A stretch of 64,000 nucleotides of DNA from Devosia sp. YR412 (GCF_900110945.1 NZ_FOFL01000001.1:744001-808000), one strand, 5' to 3'. Shown: positions 1 through 8,764, numbered from the stretch's first letter. Notes: generated by a model not told the origin, from the sequence alone. Numbers and translations: made by a program.

Positions 1-388
1 GAATGAAGGCCGGGGTGAGGTTGAGCGTGATGACGCGCGAGAACGAGAAGACCACGTCTTCCGGACGAACCGGATTGCCCGAGGCGAAAGTCGCGTCGCG
101 CAGGGTAAAGGTGATGGTCTTGGCGGCCTCGTCGGCCACCCATTCGGAAGCAAGACCCGGCGCCAGGACCGTGGTGTCTTCGGCTTCATAGCCGACCAGA
201 CGGTCATAGACGTTGGTGTTGATCTCGCCCGAGGTGAATTCATAGGCCTGTGCGGGATCGAGCGCGACGATGTCGTCGATGTTCTGGGCAATGACCAGAG
301 CATCGGCCGGGGTCGCGGCATAGACGGCGCCGGCTGCCAGGGGCAGCGAAAGCGCAGTCGCCAGCAAAGCGGCTGTGAGCAGCTTCAT
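1..388 (-). CDS. Peptide-type ABC transporter substrate-binding protein (5' part only)
   Basis: Periplasmic binding protein of the SBP_bac_5 (dipeptide/oligopeptide/nickel) family; it would capture the solute for the permeases on the other side of the regulator. Only the first 129 codons are in the window and the gene runs off the left edge. I read the frame directly: a signal peptide of about 24 residues ending in AVYA, then the family's usual start in which the protein is laid out as ALDPAQAYEF and NTNVYDRLVGYE, followed by LAPGLASEW and the FTLRDATFASGNPV stretch. The ATG at 388 overlaps the TGA of the XRE-cupin regulator in an ATGA arrangement, so the two are probably translationally coupled. 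The exact ligand cannot be told from this part. Confidence 0.85.
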   Translation of the reverse strand, partial: MKLLTAALLATALSLPLAAGAVYAATPADALVIAQNIDDIVALDPAQAYEFTSGEINTNVYDRLVGYEAEDTTVLAPGLASEWVADEAAKTITFTLRDATFASGNPVRPEDVVFSFSRVITLNLTPAFI

Positions 389-1065
389 GTGCGTTTCTCC
401 TTTGAAGTGACTATCTTTTTGTTCTTCACCGGCTTGGTGCCGGGTTTTGCAACCGCCGCGACCTGCCGCGAGGGCTTGGCCGAGGAACGGAAGAGGGCGA
501 GCGTGCCGGTCCAGAGGAGGCGCGCGGGCTGGTCGGTGTGGTTCGACCAGGAATGGGGGCGATTGCCGCGAAAGTGCAGGCTGTCGCCGGCGCTCATCAG
601 CATGTCCTCGCCTTCGAGGCGCGAGGTGATCGCGCCATCAAGCACGTAAAGGATTTCCTCGCCCTCATGGGCGACGGTTTCGGACCGGTAGCCGGGCGGC
701 ACGGTCATGACGAAGCTGGAGAGCGTATTGCCGGGAAAATCGGTGCCGAGACGCTCATAGACGATGGAGGAGCCATCCACGGAAAAGCGGTTGCGCTCGC
801 TGGATCGGGTCAGCGCCGTCTGGGCGGTGGGGGCAGAGACGAAATAGTCGATGCCGACGCCAAGGGCGCGGGCGATACTGGCCAAAGTGCCCAGCGAGGG
901 CGTAGCATGATCGCGCTCGACCTGGCTGAGATAGCCGACGGAAACCTCGGCGGATTTACCCAGGGCTTCCAGCGTCATCTGCTGCTGGCGACGACGCGCA
1001 CGAATGAGGGCGCCCACCTTGGGGTGTCCCTCCGTCTCGAGCCTGGCCAGCGCACTGCCTGTCAT
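385..1065 (-). CDS. XRE-family regulator with C-terminal cupin domain
   Basis: Transcription factor of 226 residues. Residues about 17-72 form an XRE helix-turn-helix (IRARRRQQQMTLEALGKSAEVS, split here only as IRARRR and LSQVERDHATPS), and about 125-190 form a small-molecule-sensing cupin barrel (HEGEEILYVLDG, then GDSLHFRGNRPHSW). Proteins of this build commonly control amine, amino acid or peptide uptake and catabolism. The frame is open further upstream, but the ATG at 1065 follows a GGTGG ribosome site and begins just before the HTH, so I chose it. The C-terminus has a Lys-rich tail of about 30 residues. It overlaps the binding-protein gene by ATGA and is divergent from the permease operon, so it probably regulates both; the ligand is unknown. 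Confidence 0.85.
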   Translation of the reverse strand: MTGSALARLETEGHPKVGALIRARRRQQQMTLEALGKSAEVSVGYLSQVERDHATPSLGTLASIARALGVGIDYFVSAPTAQTALTRSSERNRFSVDGSSIVYERLGTDFPGNTLSSFVMTVPPGYRSETVAHEGEEILYVLDGAITSRLEGEDMLMSAGDSLHFRGNRPHSWSNHTDQPARLLWTGTLALFRSSAKPSRQVAAVAKPGTKPVKNKKIVTSKEKRT

Positions 1066-1121
1066 CAAACCACCAAAATTTTTTTGATATAAGCAAAGTT
1101 TTCTGTATGGTGAAAGCGAAA

Positions 1122-1137
1122 TGTGAAGGTCTTCACA
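1122..1137. promoter_or_regulatory. Inverted repeat, candidate operator of the XRE-cupin regulator
   Basis: A perfect 7-bp inverted repeat with a 2-bp spacer (TGTGAAG-GT-CTTCACA) lies in the 106-bp gap between the divergent regulator (start 1065) and permease (start 1172) genes. Position and symmetry suit a dimeric repressor acting on both directions. The AT-rich block 1078-1106, with TATATC on the minus strand, could hold the regulator's -10 element. The assignment is inferred from position only. Confidence 0.45.
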
Positions 1138-1171
1138 ATCCGCGAGAGAGTCATTTCTCGGGTGTAAGGCC

Positions 1172-2269
1172 TTGTTCCGAAAATGGAATTTTCGCTTGAG
1201 TCTAGAACCCCAGCTGACCGCCCCTCCTGCCCCGATTTCGCCCAACAAGCGGATATGGGGCCGTCGTGCGTCGGCAGTGGCGGGATTCGTGGCGACGGTT
1301 TTCCTCACCTTTTTGGGCCTCTTGGCCATCACCTTCTTTATCGGCCGGGTGATCCCGATCGATCCGGTGCTGGCAGTGGTCGGCGACCGGGCGACCAATG
1401 CGGTCTATGAGGCGGCGCGGGTGCAGATGGGGCTGGACAAGCCGCTGGTGGTGCAATTCTTCCACTATGTGGTGGGGGTGTTTACCGGCGACCTGGGCCA
1501 GTCGGTATCGACCGGGCGGTCGGTGGCCGAGGATATCAGCCGGTTTTTCCCGGCGACGCTGGAAATGGCGACCATCGGCATCATTATTGGCGTGGTGATC
1601 GGCGTGCCTCTGGGCGTGATTGCCGCAAGCGGGCAGGGTTCGTGGGTCGACCAGATCATTCGCGTGGTGGGACTGCTCGGCTATTCCATGCCGGCCTTCT
1701 GGCTCGGCCTCGTCGGGCTGGCGCTGTTCTATGCGCGGTTGCGCTGGGTGGGCGGGCCGGGGCGGCTGGATATTTTCTATGACGGGCTGGTGTCGCCGGT
1801 GACCGGGCTGATCCTTATCGATAGCCTCTTGGCCGGTGAGTTCGATATTTTCTGGAATGCCATCAACCACCTGATCCTGCCGGCTTCGGTGCTGGGCTTT
1901 TTCAGCCTAGCCTATATCGCCCGCATGACGCGCTCGTTCATGCTGGACCAGCTGAACCAGGAATTCGTCACCACTGCGCGGGTCAAGGGCGTGCCGGAGC
2001 GGGTGGTAATCTGGCGGCATGCGTTTAATCCGATAAGGGTACAGCTGATCACGGTGATCGGCCTCTCCTATGCCGGCCTGCTCGAAGGCTCGGTGATGAT
2101 CGAGACGGTGTTCTCCTGGCCCGGCATCGGCAATTACCTGACCACGGCGTTGCTCAATGCCGACATGAATGCGGTACTCGGCTCGACGCTGGTGATCGGC
2201 GCGGTGTTCATTTTCATCAACAAAATTTCGGACGTGCTGTATCGCGTCCTCGACCCGAGGGCCCGCTGA
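1172..2269 (+). CDS. Peptide-type ABC transporter permease, DppB-like
   Basis: Inner-membrane permease of the DppB/OppB type. From the TTG at 1172 it has 365 residues. The N-terminal membrane helix follows RRASAV, the TARG-like segment GQSVSTGRSV is present, and the cytoplasmic EAA loop that docks the ATPase is at about residues 264-284 (EFVTTARVKGVPERVVIWRHA). The end YRVLDPRAR is typical of the family. The start is uncertain: there is no ATG before the first helix, so TTG 1172 or an in-frame GTG near 1279 are the options. The stop overlaps the next start as TGATG, which ties it to the DppC-like partner. It forms the translocation channel with that protein; the imported solute is not known. 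Confidence 0.88.
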   Translation: MFRKWNFRLSLEPQLTAPPAPISPNKRIWGRRASAVAGFVATVFLTFLGLLAITFFIGRVIPIDPVLAVVGDRATNAVYEAARVQMGLDKPLVVQFFHYVVGVFTGDLGQSVSTGRSVAEDISRFFPATLEMATIGIIIGVVIGVPLGVIAASGQGSWVDQIIRVVGLLGYSMPAFWLGLVGLALFYARLRWVGGPGRLDIFYDGLVSPVTGLILIDSLLAGEFDIFWNAINHLILPASVLGFFSLAYIARMTRSFMLDQLNQEFVTTARVKGVPERVVIWRHAFNPIRVQLITVIGLSYAGLLEGSVMIETVFSWPGIGNYLTTALLNADMNAVLGSTLVIGAVFIFINKISDVLYRVLDPRAR

Positions 2270-3168
2270 TGTCCACACGCGACTGGTTGCTTGAGGATTC
2301 CCCGACATCGCGCTGGCAGGCCAATGCCGGCCGCGCCTATCGGGTATTTACCGCGCTGCTGCGCAATCCGCTGTCGGTGCTGGGCGGGGTGATTATCCTG
2401 GTGCTGATCCTGACGGCGATTTTTGCGCCATGGATCGCGCCCTATTCGGCTACCGGGCAGAGCCTGGGTAATCGCCTGCTGTCGCCATCGGGCGAGCACT
2501 GGATGGGCACCGACGAACTGGGTCGCGATATCTTTTCGCGGGTGATCTATGGGTCGCAGATCACGCTGACGATTGTGGGTCTCGTGGCGTTGATCTCAGC
2601 GCCGCTGGGGCTGTTGGTGGGGGCCATTGCCGGCTATTTCGGCGGCTGGACCGACCGGGTGCTGATGGGCTTTACCGATATTTTCCTCTCGATGCCCAAG
2701 CTGATCCTGGCGCTGGCCTTCGTCGCGGCGCTGGGGCCGGGCATCAACAATGCGATCATTGCCATCGCGATCACCAGCTGGCCGGCCTATGCGCGTATTG
2801 CCCGGGCCGAGACGCTGACCATCCGCAATGCGGAGTTCATCCAGGCGGTGCAATTGCAGGGCGCGAACCCAGTAAGGGTGATCGTGCAGCATATATTACC
2901 GCTGTGCACCTCTTCGATGATCGTGCGGGTGACGTTGGATATGGCGGGGGTGATCCTGACCGCGGCTGGCCTCGGCTTCATCGGGCTGGGCGCGCAGCCG
3001 CCGCTGCCGGAATGGGGCGCGATGATTTCGCGTGGCCGCACCTTCATTCTCGATCAGTGGTGGGTGGCGACCATGCCAGGCTTTGCCATCATCATCGTCT
3101 CGTTGGGCTTCTGCTTCCTCGGCGACGGGCTGCGCGATGTGCTCGACCCCAAGAGCGAGGGCAAGTGA
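2269..3168 (+). CDS. Peptide-type ABC transporter permease, DppC-like
   Basis: Second channel subunit of the importer, 299 residues. The N-terminal OppC_N-like region (residues about 20-70) contains the first membrane helix and the APYSATGQSLGNRLLSPS loop, followed by HWMGTDELGRDIFSR, a hallmark of DppC proteins. Five more helices follow. The EAA loop is near residues 189-212 (AEFIQAVQLQGANP). The protein ends DVLDPKSEGK, as is usual. It starts inside the previous gene's stop (TGATG) and is followed by a 46-bp gap before the first ATPase, so the four transport genes are probably one operon. Length and motifs are normal and nothing is missing. Confidence 0.9.
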   Translation: MSTRDWLLEDSPTSRWQANAGRAYRVFTALLRNPLSVLGGVIILVLILTAIFAPWIAPYSATGQSLGNRLLSPSGEHWMGTDELGRDIFSRVIYGSQITLTIVGLVALISAPLGLLVGAIAGYFGGWTDRVLMGFTDIFLSMPKLILALAFVAALGPGINNAIIAIAITSWPAYARIARAETLTIRNAEFIQAVQLQGANPVRVIVQHILPLCTSSMIVRVTLDMAGVILTAAGLGFIGLGAQPPLPEWGAMISRGRTFILDQWWVATMPGFAIIIVSLGFCFLGDGLRDVLDPKSEGK

Positions 3169-3214
3169 TGGTTTTTTCGCCTTTTTGCATCCGGGTCGTG
3201 GAGGGCTTTGTGCC

Positions 3215-4048
3215 ATGAGCGCCCTCCTCTCTGTAGAAAACCTGCGCGTCAGCTTCCCGACCCATCGCGGGCGGGTGGAAGTGGTGAAGGGGGTTTCCTT
3301 CGAGCTGGGCCGTGAGCGGCTTGGCATCGTGGGCGAAAGTGGCTCGGGCAAGTCGATGACCGGGCGGTCGATCCTCAAGCTGATCCACAAGCCGGGGCTG
3401 GTGACGGCCGACCGGATGGAATTTGACGGCGTGGATCTGCGCAGCCAGAGCGAAAAGCAGATGCGGGCTATTCGTGGTGCGCGGATTTCCATGGTGATGC
3501 AGGACCCGAAGTTTTCGCTGAACCCGGTGATGACCGTCGGCGAGCAGATCGCCGAAGCGCTGGTGACGCATGAAAAGCTGCCGCGGCGCGAGGTGAACGA
3601 GCGAATCCTGGCCATGCTGGAGGCGGTGCGGATCAATGATCCGACGCGCGTGGCGGGGCTCTATCCGCATGAGGTTTCGGGCGGCATGGGACAGCGCGTC
3701 ATGATCGCCATGATGCTGATCCCCTCCCCCGAGCTGCTGATTGCCGACGAGCCGACTTCGGCGCTGGATGTGAGCGTCCAGGCGCAGGTGCTCGATATCA
3801 TCGACGACCTGGTGACGACCAAGGGCATGGGGCTGATCCTGATCAGCCATGACCTCAACCTCGTCAGCCGCTATTGCGACCGCATTCTCGTGATGAATTC
3901 GGGCGTGGTGGTGGAAGAATGCGCGGCGGGGCAGCTTGAACGGGCGACCCATCCCTATACGCGCGGGCTGCTGGCGGCGATGCCGGTGCTCAATGAACAA
4001 CGCGAAGAACTGCCGGTGCTCGACCGGACACAATGGGCGGGCACATGA
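3215..4048 (+). CDS. Peptide-type ABC transporter ATPase, DppD-like
   Basis: Cytoplasmic ATPase, 277 residues, energising the importer together with the next gene. Walker A is at about residues 40-48 (GESGSGKSM), the signature VSGGMGQR at about 154-161, and Walker B ELLIADEPTSALD at about 172-184, followed by the switch histidine in LISHDLN. The sequence THPYTRGLLAAMP near the C-terminus belongs to the oligopeptide/dipeptide transporter family. The ATG at 3215 has a good GGAGGG site about 12 bases upstream; the frame extends further upstream but only inside the permease gene. The stop TGA lies in the ATGA that starts the second ATPase. The C-terminal extension is shorter than in E. coli DppD. 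Confidence 0.9.
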   Translation: MSALLSVENLRVSFPTHRGRVEVVKGVSFELGRERLGIVGESGSGKSMTGRSILKLIHKPGLVTADRMEFDGVDLRSQSEKQMRAIRGARISMVMQDPKFSLNPVMTVGEQIAEALVTHEKLPRREVNERILAMLEAVRINDPTRVAGLYPHEVSGGMGQRVMIAMMLIPSPELLIADEPTSALDVSVQAQVLDIIDDLVTTKGMGLILISHDLNLVSRYCDRILVMNSGVVVEECAAGQLERATHPYTRGLLAAMPVLNEQREELPVLDRTQWAGT

Positions 4049-4794
4049 ACGCGATATCCCTCAACAACCTCGATATTTCCTATGGCGACAGCAAGGTCGT
4101 GCATGGGGTGACGCTGGATATTGCCGAGGGCGAAAGCTTTGCCCTGGTGGGGGAAAGCGGCTCAGGCAAGTCGACGATTCTGCGCGCGATCGCGGGCCTC
4201 GCGCCAGACTGGACCGGCGAGATATCCGTGCTGGGCAAGGCGAGGACGCATGGGATCGAGCGCGCCGTGGCACGGCAGGTGCAGATGGTGTTTCAGGACC
4301 CCTATGGCTCGCTGCATCCGCGCAAGACGATTGACGCGGCACTCAGCGAGCCGCTGGCGATCAACGGGATCGGCAATCGCGGTGAACGGGTGGAAACCAT
4401 GCTCAAGGCTGTGGGGCTGGACCAACGATTCCGGTTTCGGTTTCCGCATCAATTGTCCGGTGGACAGCGGCAACGCGTGGCGATTGCGCGGGCGCTGATG
4501 CTGGAGCCCAAGGTACTGCTGCTGGATGAGCCGACCTCGGCGCTGGACGTGTCGGTGCAGGCGGAAATTCTCAATCTGCTGAAACGCCTGCGTCGGGAAC
4601 AGGGGCTCACCTATCTCCTCGTGACGCATAACCTGCCGGTGGTGAGTTTCCTCTGCGACCGGCTGGCGGTGATGCGGCATGGGCGGATCGTGGAAGTGGC
4701 CGATGTGGCCCAGCTCAAGAGCGGCCAATTGGCCGAAGCCTATTCGATGGAATTGCTGGCGGCCACGGAAGGCCATGCCGGCGCTGCGGCCTAA
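4045..4794 (+). CDS. Peptide-type ABC transporter ATPase, DppF-like
   Basis: Second ATPase of the importer, 249 residues. Walker A is at about residues 36-44 (GESGSGKST), the Q-loop in VFQDPYGSLHPR, the signature LSGGQRQR at about 137-144, and Walker B VLLLDEPTSALD at about 158-169, with VTHNLPVV carrying the switch histidine. QDPYGSLHP is the usual DppF/OppF form. I chose ATG 4045, which overlaps the stop of the first ATPase (ATGA), rather than ATG 4033 four codons upstream. It lacks the long C-terminal oligopeptide-binding extension and is compact. It is followed after 10 bases by the GAF protein. Confidence 0.88.
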   Translation: MNAISLNNLDISYGDSKVVHGVTLDIAEGESFALVGESGSGKSTILRAIAGLAPDWTGEISVLGKARTHGIERAVARQVQMVFQDPYGSLHPRKTIDAALSEPLAINGIGNRGERVETMLKAVGLDQRFRFRFPHQLSGGQRQRVAIARALMLEPKVLLLDEPTSALDVSVQAEILNLLKRLRREQGLTYLLVTHNLPVVSFLCDRLAVMRHGRIVEVADVAQLKSGQLAEAYSMELLAATEGHAGAAA

Positions 4795-4804
4795 GGACTA
4801 TTTC

Positions 4805-5296
4805 ATGACTGACACGACGGCCGCCTTGGCACGCTTTGACGCGGCTATTGCCTTGGCGAGAGGCGCAGACCAGGCCTATGCCGCGCTACAGGCGCTGGTG
4901 CAGGAGACGGTGGGCGCAAAGCTGTTCACGGTGATGGAAGTGGACCTCCAAGCCGGCGTGGCGCGGCGGGCCTATACCAGCGATGCGGTGAACTATCCGG
5001 GTTCGGGCACCAAGCCGGTGGTTTATGACGCCTGGTTCGACACGATGCAGAACAAGCGGGAATATTTCGTCGCGAACACGATCGAAGACATCGCCAAGGT
5101 GCTGTTCGACCATGAGCTGATCAATGCGCTGGGCTGCCAATCGATCGTCAACATGCCGGTGGTGATCGGTGATGTGTTCGTGGGCACGGTGAATATGCTG
5201 GATGTGGCCTGGCATTTTACGCCGGAGCGGGTGGAGATGATCCGCGAGGTGATTTCGGTGCCGGCGAAATTGGCGGTGGTTCTGGCGCGCGGGTAA
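4805..5296 (+). CDS. GAF domain protein linked to the peptide importer
   Basis: A 163-residue soluble protein made almost wholly of one GAF-like fold: a helical start (residues 1-35), the strand KLFTVMEVD, the loop RRAYTSDAVNYPGSGTKP, then the helix and strand set around CQSIVNMPVVIGDVFVGTVNML. There is no output domain, signal peptide or membrane segment. It is the last gene of the importer operon, 10 bases after the second ATPase, and ends just before a strong terminator. A free-standing GAF protein in such a place could sense or hold the imported compound or its product; that is inference from position. Its biochemical role is unknown. Confidence 0.8.
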   Translation: MTDTTAALARFDAAIALARGADQAYAALQALVQETVGAKLFTVMEVDLQAGVARRAYTSDAVNYPGSGTKPVVYDAWFDTMQNKREYFVANTIEDIAKVLFDHELINALGCQSIVNMPVVIGDVFVGTVNMLDVAWHFTPERVEMIREVISVPAKLAVVLARG

Positions 5297-5314
5297 TGCT
5301 TCGCATTGACAGGC

Positions 5315-5346
5315 AAAAGCCCGCGGCGCGATCCGCGGGCTTTTTG
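5315..5346. terminator. Bidirectional intrinsic terminator
   Basis: A GC-rich hairpin with 12-base arms (AAAAGCCCGCGG and its complement, 6-base loop) is followed by a T-run on the plus strand and one on the minus strand. It sits between the convergent GAF gene and putA and can end both. Confidence 0.85.
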
Positions 5347-5353
5347 TTTTGGC

Positions 5354-8300
5354 TTAGCTTGCAGTTGCCATAAGGCTCGCATTGCCACCCGCTGCCGTTG
5401 TATCCACGCAGACGTGGCGTTCGACCAAAAGACGGGCGCCCTCCTCTGCTGACGTCAGCAGCGGGATCAATGTGCCGGTGCGGGCGCTGAGGGCGATGCG
5501 GATGGCGCGGATATTGGCGTCGTCGGCGAAGTAGGCCACGGCATCGAAAGTGCGGGCGTGGCTGAGGGCGTCGAGGTCGAGCTCGGCGAGGATGGCGGTG
5601 TTGCCCAGCATGGCGGCCATGGTGGCCTGGGCCTGCTGGTCGGCGGGCGTGGGGCCGAGGCAGAGCAGGGTGCCGCGCGGGGCGACATGCATGACATTGC
5701 TTTCGCCGGTTGGGCCGGGCAGCGGCAGTGGCGCAAGGTCGACGTGGCTGTGCCCTTGGGTGAAGCGCGGCAGGTAGTGCGGGCCGCCGGCTTTGGGGCC
5801 GGTGCCGGAAAGGCCTTCGCCGCCGAAGGGTTGCGAGCCGACGACGGCGCCGATCTGGTTGCGGTTGATGTAGATATTGCCGGCTTTGACCGAATTGGAG
5901 ACCTGCCGCACGCGCGAGGAGATGCGGGTGTGGAGGCCAAAGGTCAGGCCGTAGCCTGAAGCATTGATGGCGGCGATGACCTTGTCGAGCTCGTCGGCCT
6001 TGAATGTCGCGACATGGAGGACCGGGCCGAAGATTTCCTCTGCCAGGTCGGCAATGCCGTTGATGCGCAGCACAGTGGGGGCGACGAACGTGCCCTGCCC
6101 TGGCGTCTTCAAGCGATGAATCAGATTCCCCGAACGCTCGTAAGTGTCGATATGGGCCTGGATTTTGCTGCGGGCCGCCTCGTCGATGACGGGTCCGATG
6201 TCGGTGGCGAGATGCCAGGGATTGCCGAGGGTCAGCTCGTCCATGGCGCCCTTGAGCATTTCGATGGTGCGGGCGGCGGCTTCTTCCTGGACGTAGAGCA
6301 CGCGCAGGGCCGAGCAGCGCTGGCCGGCGGACTGGAAAGCCGAGGCGAGGATGTCGCGCACGGCCTGCTCGGGCAGCGCAGTGGAGTCGACAATCATGGC
6401 ATTGAGGCCGCCGGTTTCGGCGATCAAGGGCGCGGTGGGGGAGAGGTTGGCCGCCATGACCTGGTCGATCTTGCGGGCGGTGGGCAGTGAGCCGGTGAAG
6501 ACGACGCCGGTGATGGCCGGGTTTGAGGTCAGCGCGGTGCCGACTTCGCCGGCGCCGGGGAGGAGCTGGATGGCGTCGGTGGGGATGCCGGCCTCATGCA
6601 TCAGTTGCACGGCGCGGAAGGCGATGAGTGGGGTCTGCGGGGCCGGCTTGGCGAGGACGGGATTGCCGGCGACGAGGGCGGCCGCGACCTGGCCGGTGAA
6701 GATGGCCAGCGGGAAGTTCCACGGCGAGATGGCGGCCACGGGGCCGCGCGAGGCGGCGAGGGTTTGGGCTTCGGCTTGCTCGGCATAGTAGCGCAGGAAA
6801 TCCACGGCTTCGCGGACTTCGGCGACGGCGTCGGCCCAGGACTTGCCGGCTTCGCGGGCGAGGAGGGCGAAGAATTCGGGCCGGTGGGCTTGGTAAAGGT
6901 CGGCCACGGCGCGGAGGAGGTTGGCGCGGGTTTGCACCGGGGTTTGGGCCCAGGTGGAGGCGGTTGCGGCGGCGATGGCGGTGGCGACGTCTTCGGATGT
7001 GGCGTTGGTGACGGTGCCCAGGATGTCGGTGGGGTTGGAGGGGTTGGTCTGGGTGATAGACCCCCTCCTAACCTCCCCCTGAGAGGGGGAGGAACCGTTC
7101 TGTGTGTGTGCGGCCATTAGTGGTTTAGCATGCCACTGGGTGGTTCCGAAGGCTTCGCGGGCGGTGTCCATGGCTGGGAAGGTGACCGGGTCGGTGAGGT
7201 CGAGGCCGGCGGAGTTTTGGCGGGGGGCGAAGATGGCGAAGGGGGCCGGGATGGCGGTATTGGGGATGGCGTCGAGGGCCAGGGTCTTGGCGATGGGGTC
7301 TTCGGCGACTATTGCAGCCGGGATGCCCTCGTCGGCGATCTGGTAGACGAAGGAGCCGTTGGCGCCGTTTTCGAGCAGGCGGCGCACGAGGTAGGCGAGT
7401 AGGTCCTTGTGGGCGCCGACGGGGGCATAGATGCGGGTGCGGGTGCCGTGGCTGGTGCGCAGCACGTCATGCAGGCGTTCGCCCATGCCGTGCAGGCGCT
7501 GGAATTCGTAACTGTCACTGCCCCGGCCAGCGGAGGCCGCGAGATTCAGGATGGCGCTGGCCGTGTGGGCATTGTGGCTGGCGAATTGCGGATAGATGTG
7601 TGGGGAGGCGAAGAGTTTTTTGGCGGCGGCGATGTAGCTGATGTCAGTGGAAGCCTTGCGGGTGAAGACCGGGTAGCCGTCGAGGCCCATGACCTGGGCG
7701 CGCTTGATCTCGGCATCCCAATAGGCGCCCTTTACCAGGCGGACCATGATGCGGCGATCGAGGGATTTTGCGGTGGCTTCGAGCCAGTCGATCAGCGGCA
7801 GGACGCGTTTGCCATAGGCCTGCACGACGACGCCAAAGCCGTCCCAGCCGGCCAGTTCGGGCGTGGCGAGGACTGCGGCAATGATGTCGAGCGAGAGATC
7901 GAGGCGGTCGGCTTCTTCGGCGTCAATGTTGAAGCCCATGTTGGCGGACTTGGCGGCGATGGCCAATTGCCGAGTCGATTCAACCAGTTCGGCCATGACG
8001 CGGTGGCGCTGGGCGAACTCGTAGCGCGGGTGCAGAGCCGAGAGTTTTACGGAAATGCCGGGGTTTTCGCGTACCGAGATGGATTTGCAATGTGGGGCAA
8101 GGCTGGCGATGGCGGCGGCATAGGCATGGAAATAGCGGGCGGCGTCGTCCGAGGTGCGGGCGGCTTCGCCGAGCATGTCGTAGGAATAGCGGTAGCCGAG
8201 GGCTTCCGGCTTTTTGGCGTTGGTGATGGCTTCATCGATGGTGCGACCGAAGACGAACTGGCTCCCGAGCAGGCGCATGGCCTGGGCGACGGCGGTGCGG

Positions 8301-8764
8301 ATGACCGGCTCGCCGAGGCGGGCGATGGCGCGGTGCAGGGCGTTTTTCGGGCCGACTTCGGGATCGCCCAGAACATCGGCGGTGAGGCTGAGGGCCCAGG
8401 AGGAGAAATTGACCAGCTGGTTGGAGGAGGCGCCGAAGTGACCGGCCCAATTGGAGCCGCCGACCTTGTCGTAAATCAGCGCATCGACGGTTTCGGCATC
8501 GGGCACGCGCAGCAGGGCTTCGGCCAGCGACATCAGGGCGACACCCTCGTCGGTGGCGAGACCATATTCGGCGAGGAAGCTTTCCATCAAGCCAAGGCGA
8601 TTGCCCTTGCGCACGGTGGTGACCAAGGCTTCGGCATGGGCGGAGATGGATTTGCGATCAGTTTCGGAGAGGCCGGTGTCGACGATCAGCTGGCGAACCA
8701 GCGTGGTCTCGTCGGCGAGGTTGCGGGCATGTAGTTCGGTGCGGGCGGCGGTAATGTCGGACAT
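5354..8764 (-). CDS. putA: Bifunctional proline dehydrogenase / glutamate-semialdehyde dehydrogenase PutA
   Basis: Oxidises proline to glutamate in two steps (FAD-linked proline dehydrogenase, then NAD-linked P5C dehydrogenase) with channelled intermediate. It has 1136 residues: helical arm to about 130, the proline dehydrogenase barrel to about 480 (VKGAYWDAEIKRAQ near 340, YAPVGAHKDLLAYLVRRLLENG near 445, written in parts in the family), then the aldehyde dehydrogenase with the catalytic Cys in SAGQRCSALRV near 815 and Glu in AETGGLNAMI near 783, and a C-terminal domain. There is no N-terminal ribbon-helix-helix, so it does not repress itself; the divergent Lrp gene takes that role. I chose ATG 8764 (MSDITAART). 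The linker near residues 556-570 is encoded by a palindromic repeat, which is unusual. Confidence 0.97.
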   Translation of the reverse strand: MSDITAARTELHARNLADETTLVRQLIVDTGLSETDRKSISAHAEALVTTVRKGNRLGLMESFLAEYGLATDEGVALMSLAEALLRVPDAETVDALIYDKVGGSNWAGHFGASSNQLVNFSSWALSLTADVLGDPEVGPKNALHRAIARLGEPVIRTAVAQAMRLLGSQFVFGRTIDEAITNAKKPEALGYRYSYDMLGEAARTSDDAARYFHAYAAAIASLAPHCKSISVRENPGISVKLSALHPRYEFAQRHRVMAELVESTRQLAIAAKSANMGFNIDAEEADRLDLSLDIIAAVLATPELAGWDGFGVVVQAYGKRVLPLIDWLEATAKSLDRRIMVRLVKGAYWDAEIKRAQVMGLDGYPVFTRKASTDISYIAAAKKLFASPHIYPQFASHNAHTASAILNLAASAGRGSDSYEFQRLHGMGERLHDVLRTSHGTRTRIYAPVGAHKDLLAYLVRRLLENGANGSFVYQIADEGIPAAIVAEDPIAKTLALDAIPNTAIPAPFAIFAPRQNSAGLDLTDPVTFPAMDTAREAFGTTQWHAKPLMAAHTQNGSSPSQGEVRRGSITQTNPSNPTDILGTVTNATSEDVATAIAAATASTWAQTPVQTRANLLRAVADLYQAHRPEFFALLAREAGKSWADAVAEVREAVDFLRYYAEQAEAQTLAASRGPVAAISPWNFPLAIFTGQVAAALVAGNPVLAKPAPQTPLIAFRAVQLMHEAGIPTDAIQLLPGAGEVGTALTSNPAITGVVFTGSLPTARKIDQVMAANLSPTAPLIAETGGLNAMIVDSTALPEQAVRDILASAFQSAGQRCSALRVLYVQEEAAARTIEMLKGAMDELTLGNPWHLATDIGPVIDEAARSKIQAHIDTYERSGNLIHRLKTPGQGTFVAPTVLRINGIADLAEEIFGPVLHVATFKADELDKVIAAINASGYGLTFGLHTRISSRVRQVSNSVKAGNIYINRNQIGAVVGSQPFGGEGLSGTGPKAGGPHYLPRFTQGHSHVDLAPLPLPGPTGESNVMHVAPRGTLLCLGPTPADQQAQATMAAMLGNTAILAELDLDALSHARTFDAVAYFADDANIRAIRIALSARTGTLIPLLTSAEEGARLLVERHVCVDTTAAGGNASLMATAS
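7048..7099. repeat. Palindromic repeat inserted in frame in putA
   Basis: The element carries a perfect 8-bp stem with a 5-base loop (CCTCCCCC at 7072-7079, GGGGGAGG at 7085-7092) preceded by CCCCCTCCTAA. A diverged copy lies between genes at 22689-22726. On the minus strand it is read as the PutA segment GSSPSQGEVRRGS between the two catalytic domains, without breaking the frame. Confidence 0.75.

Noticed and set aside
7409-8734. 441-codon open frame antisense to putA
   Set aside because: Gly-rich shadow frame of putA; no support.
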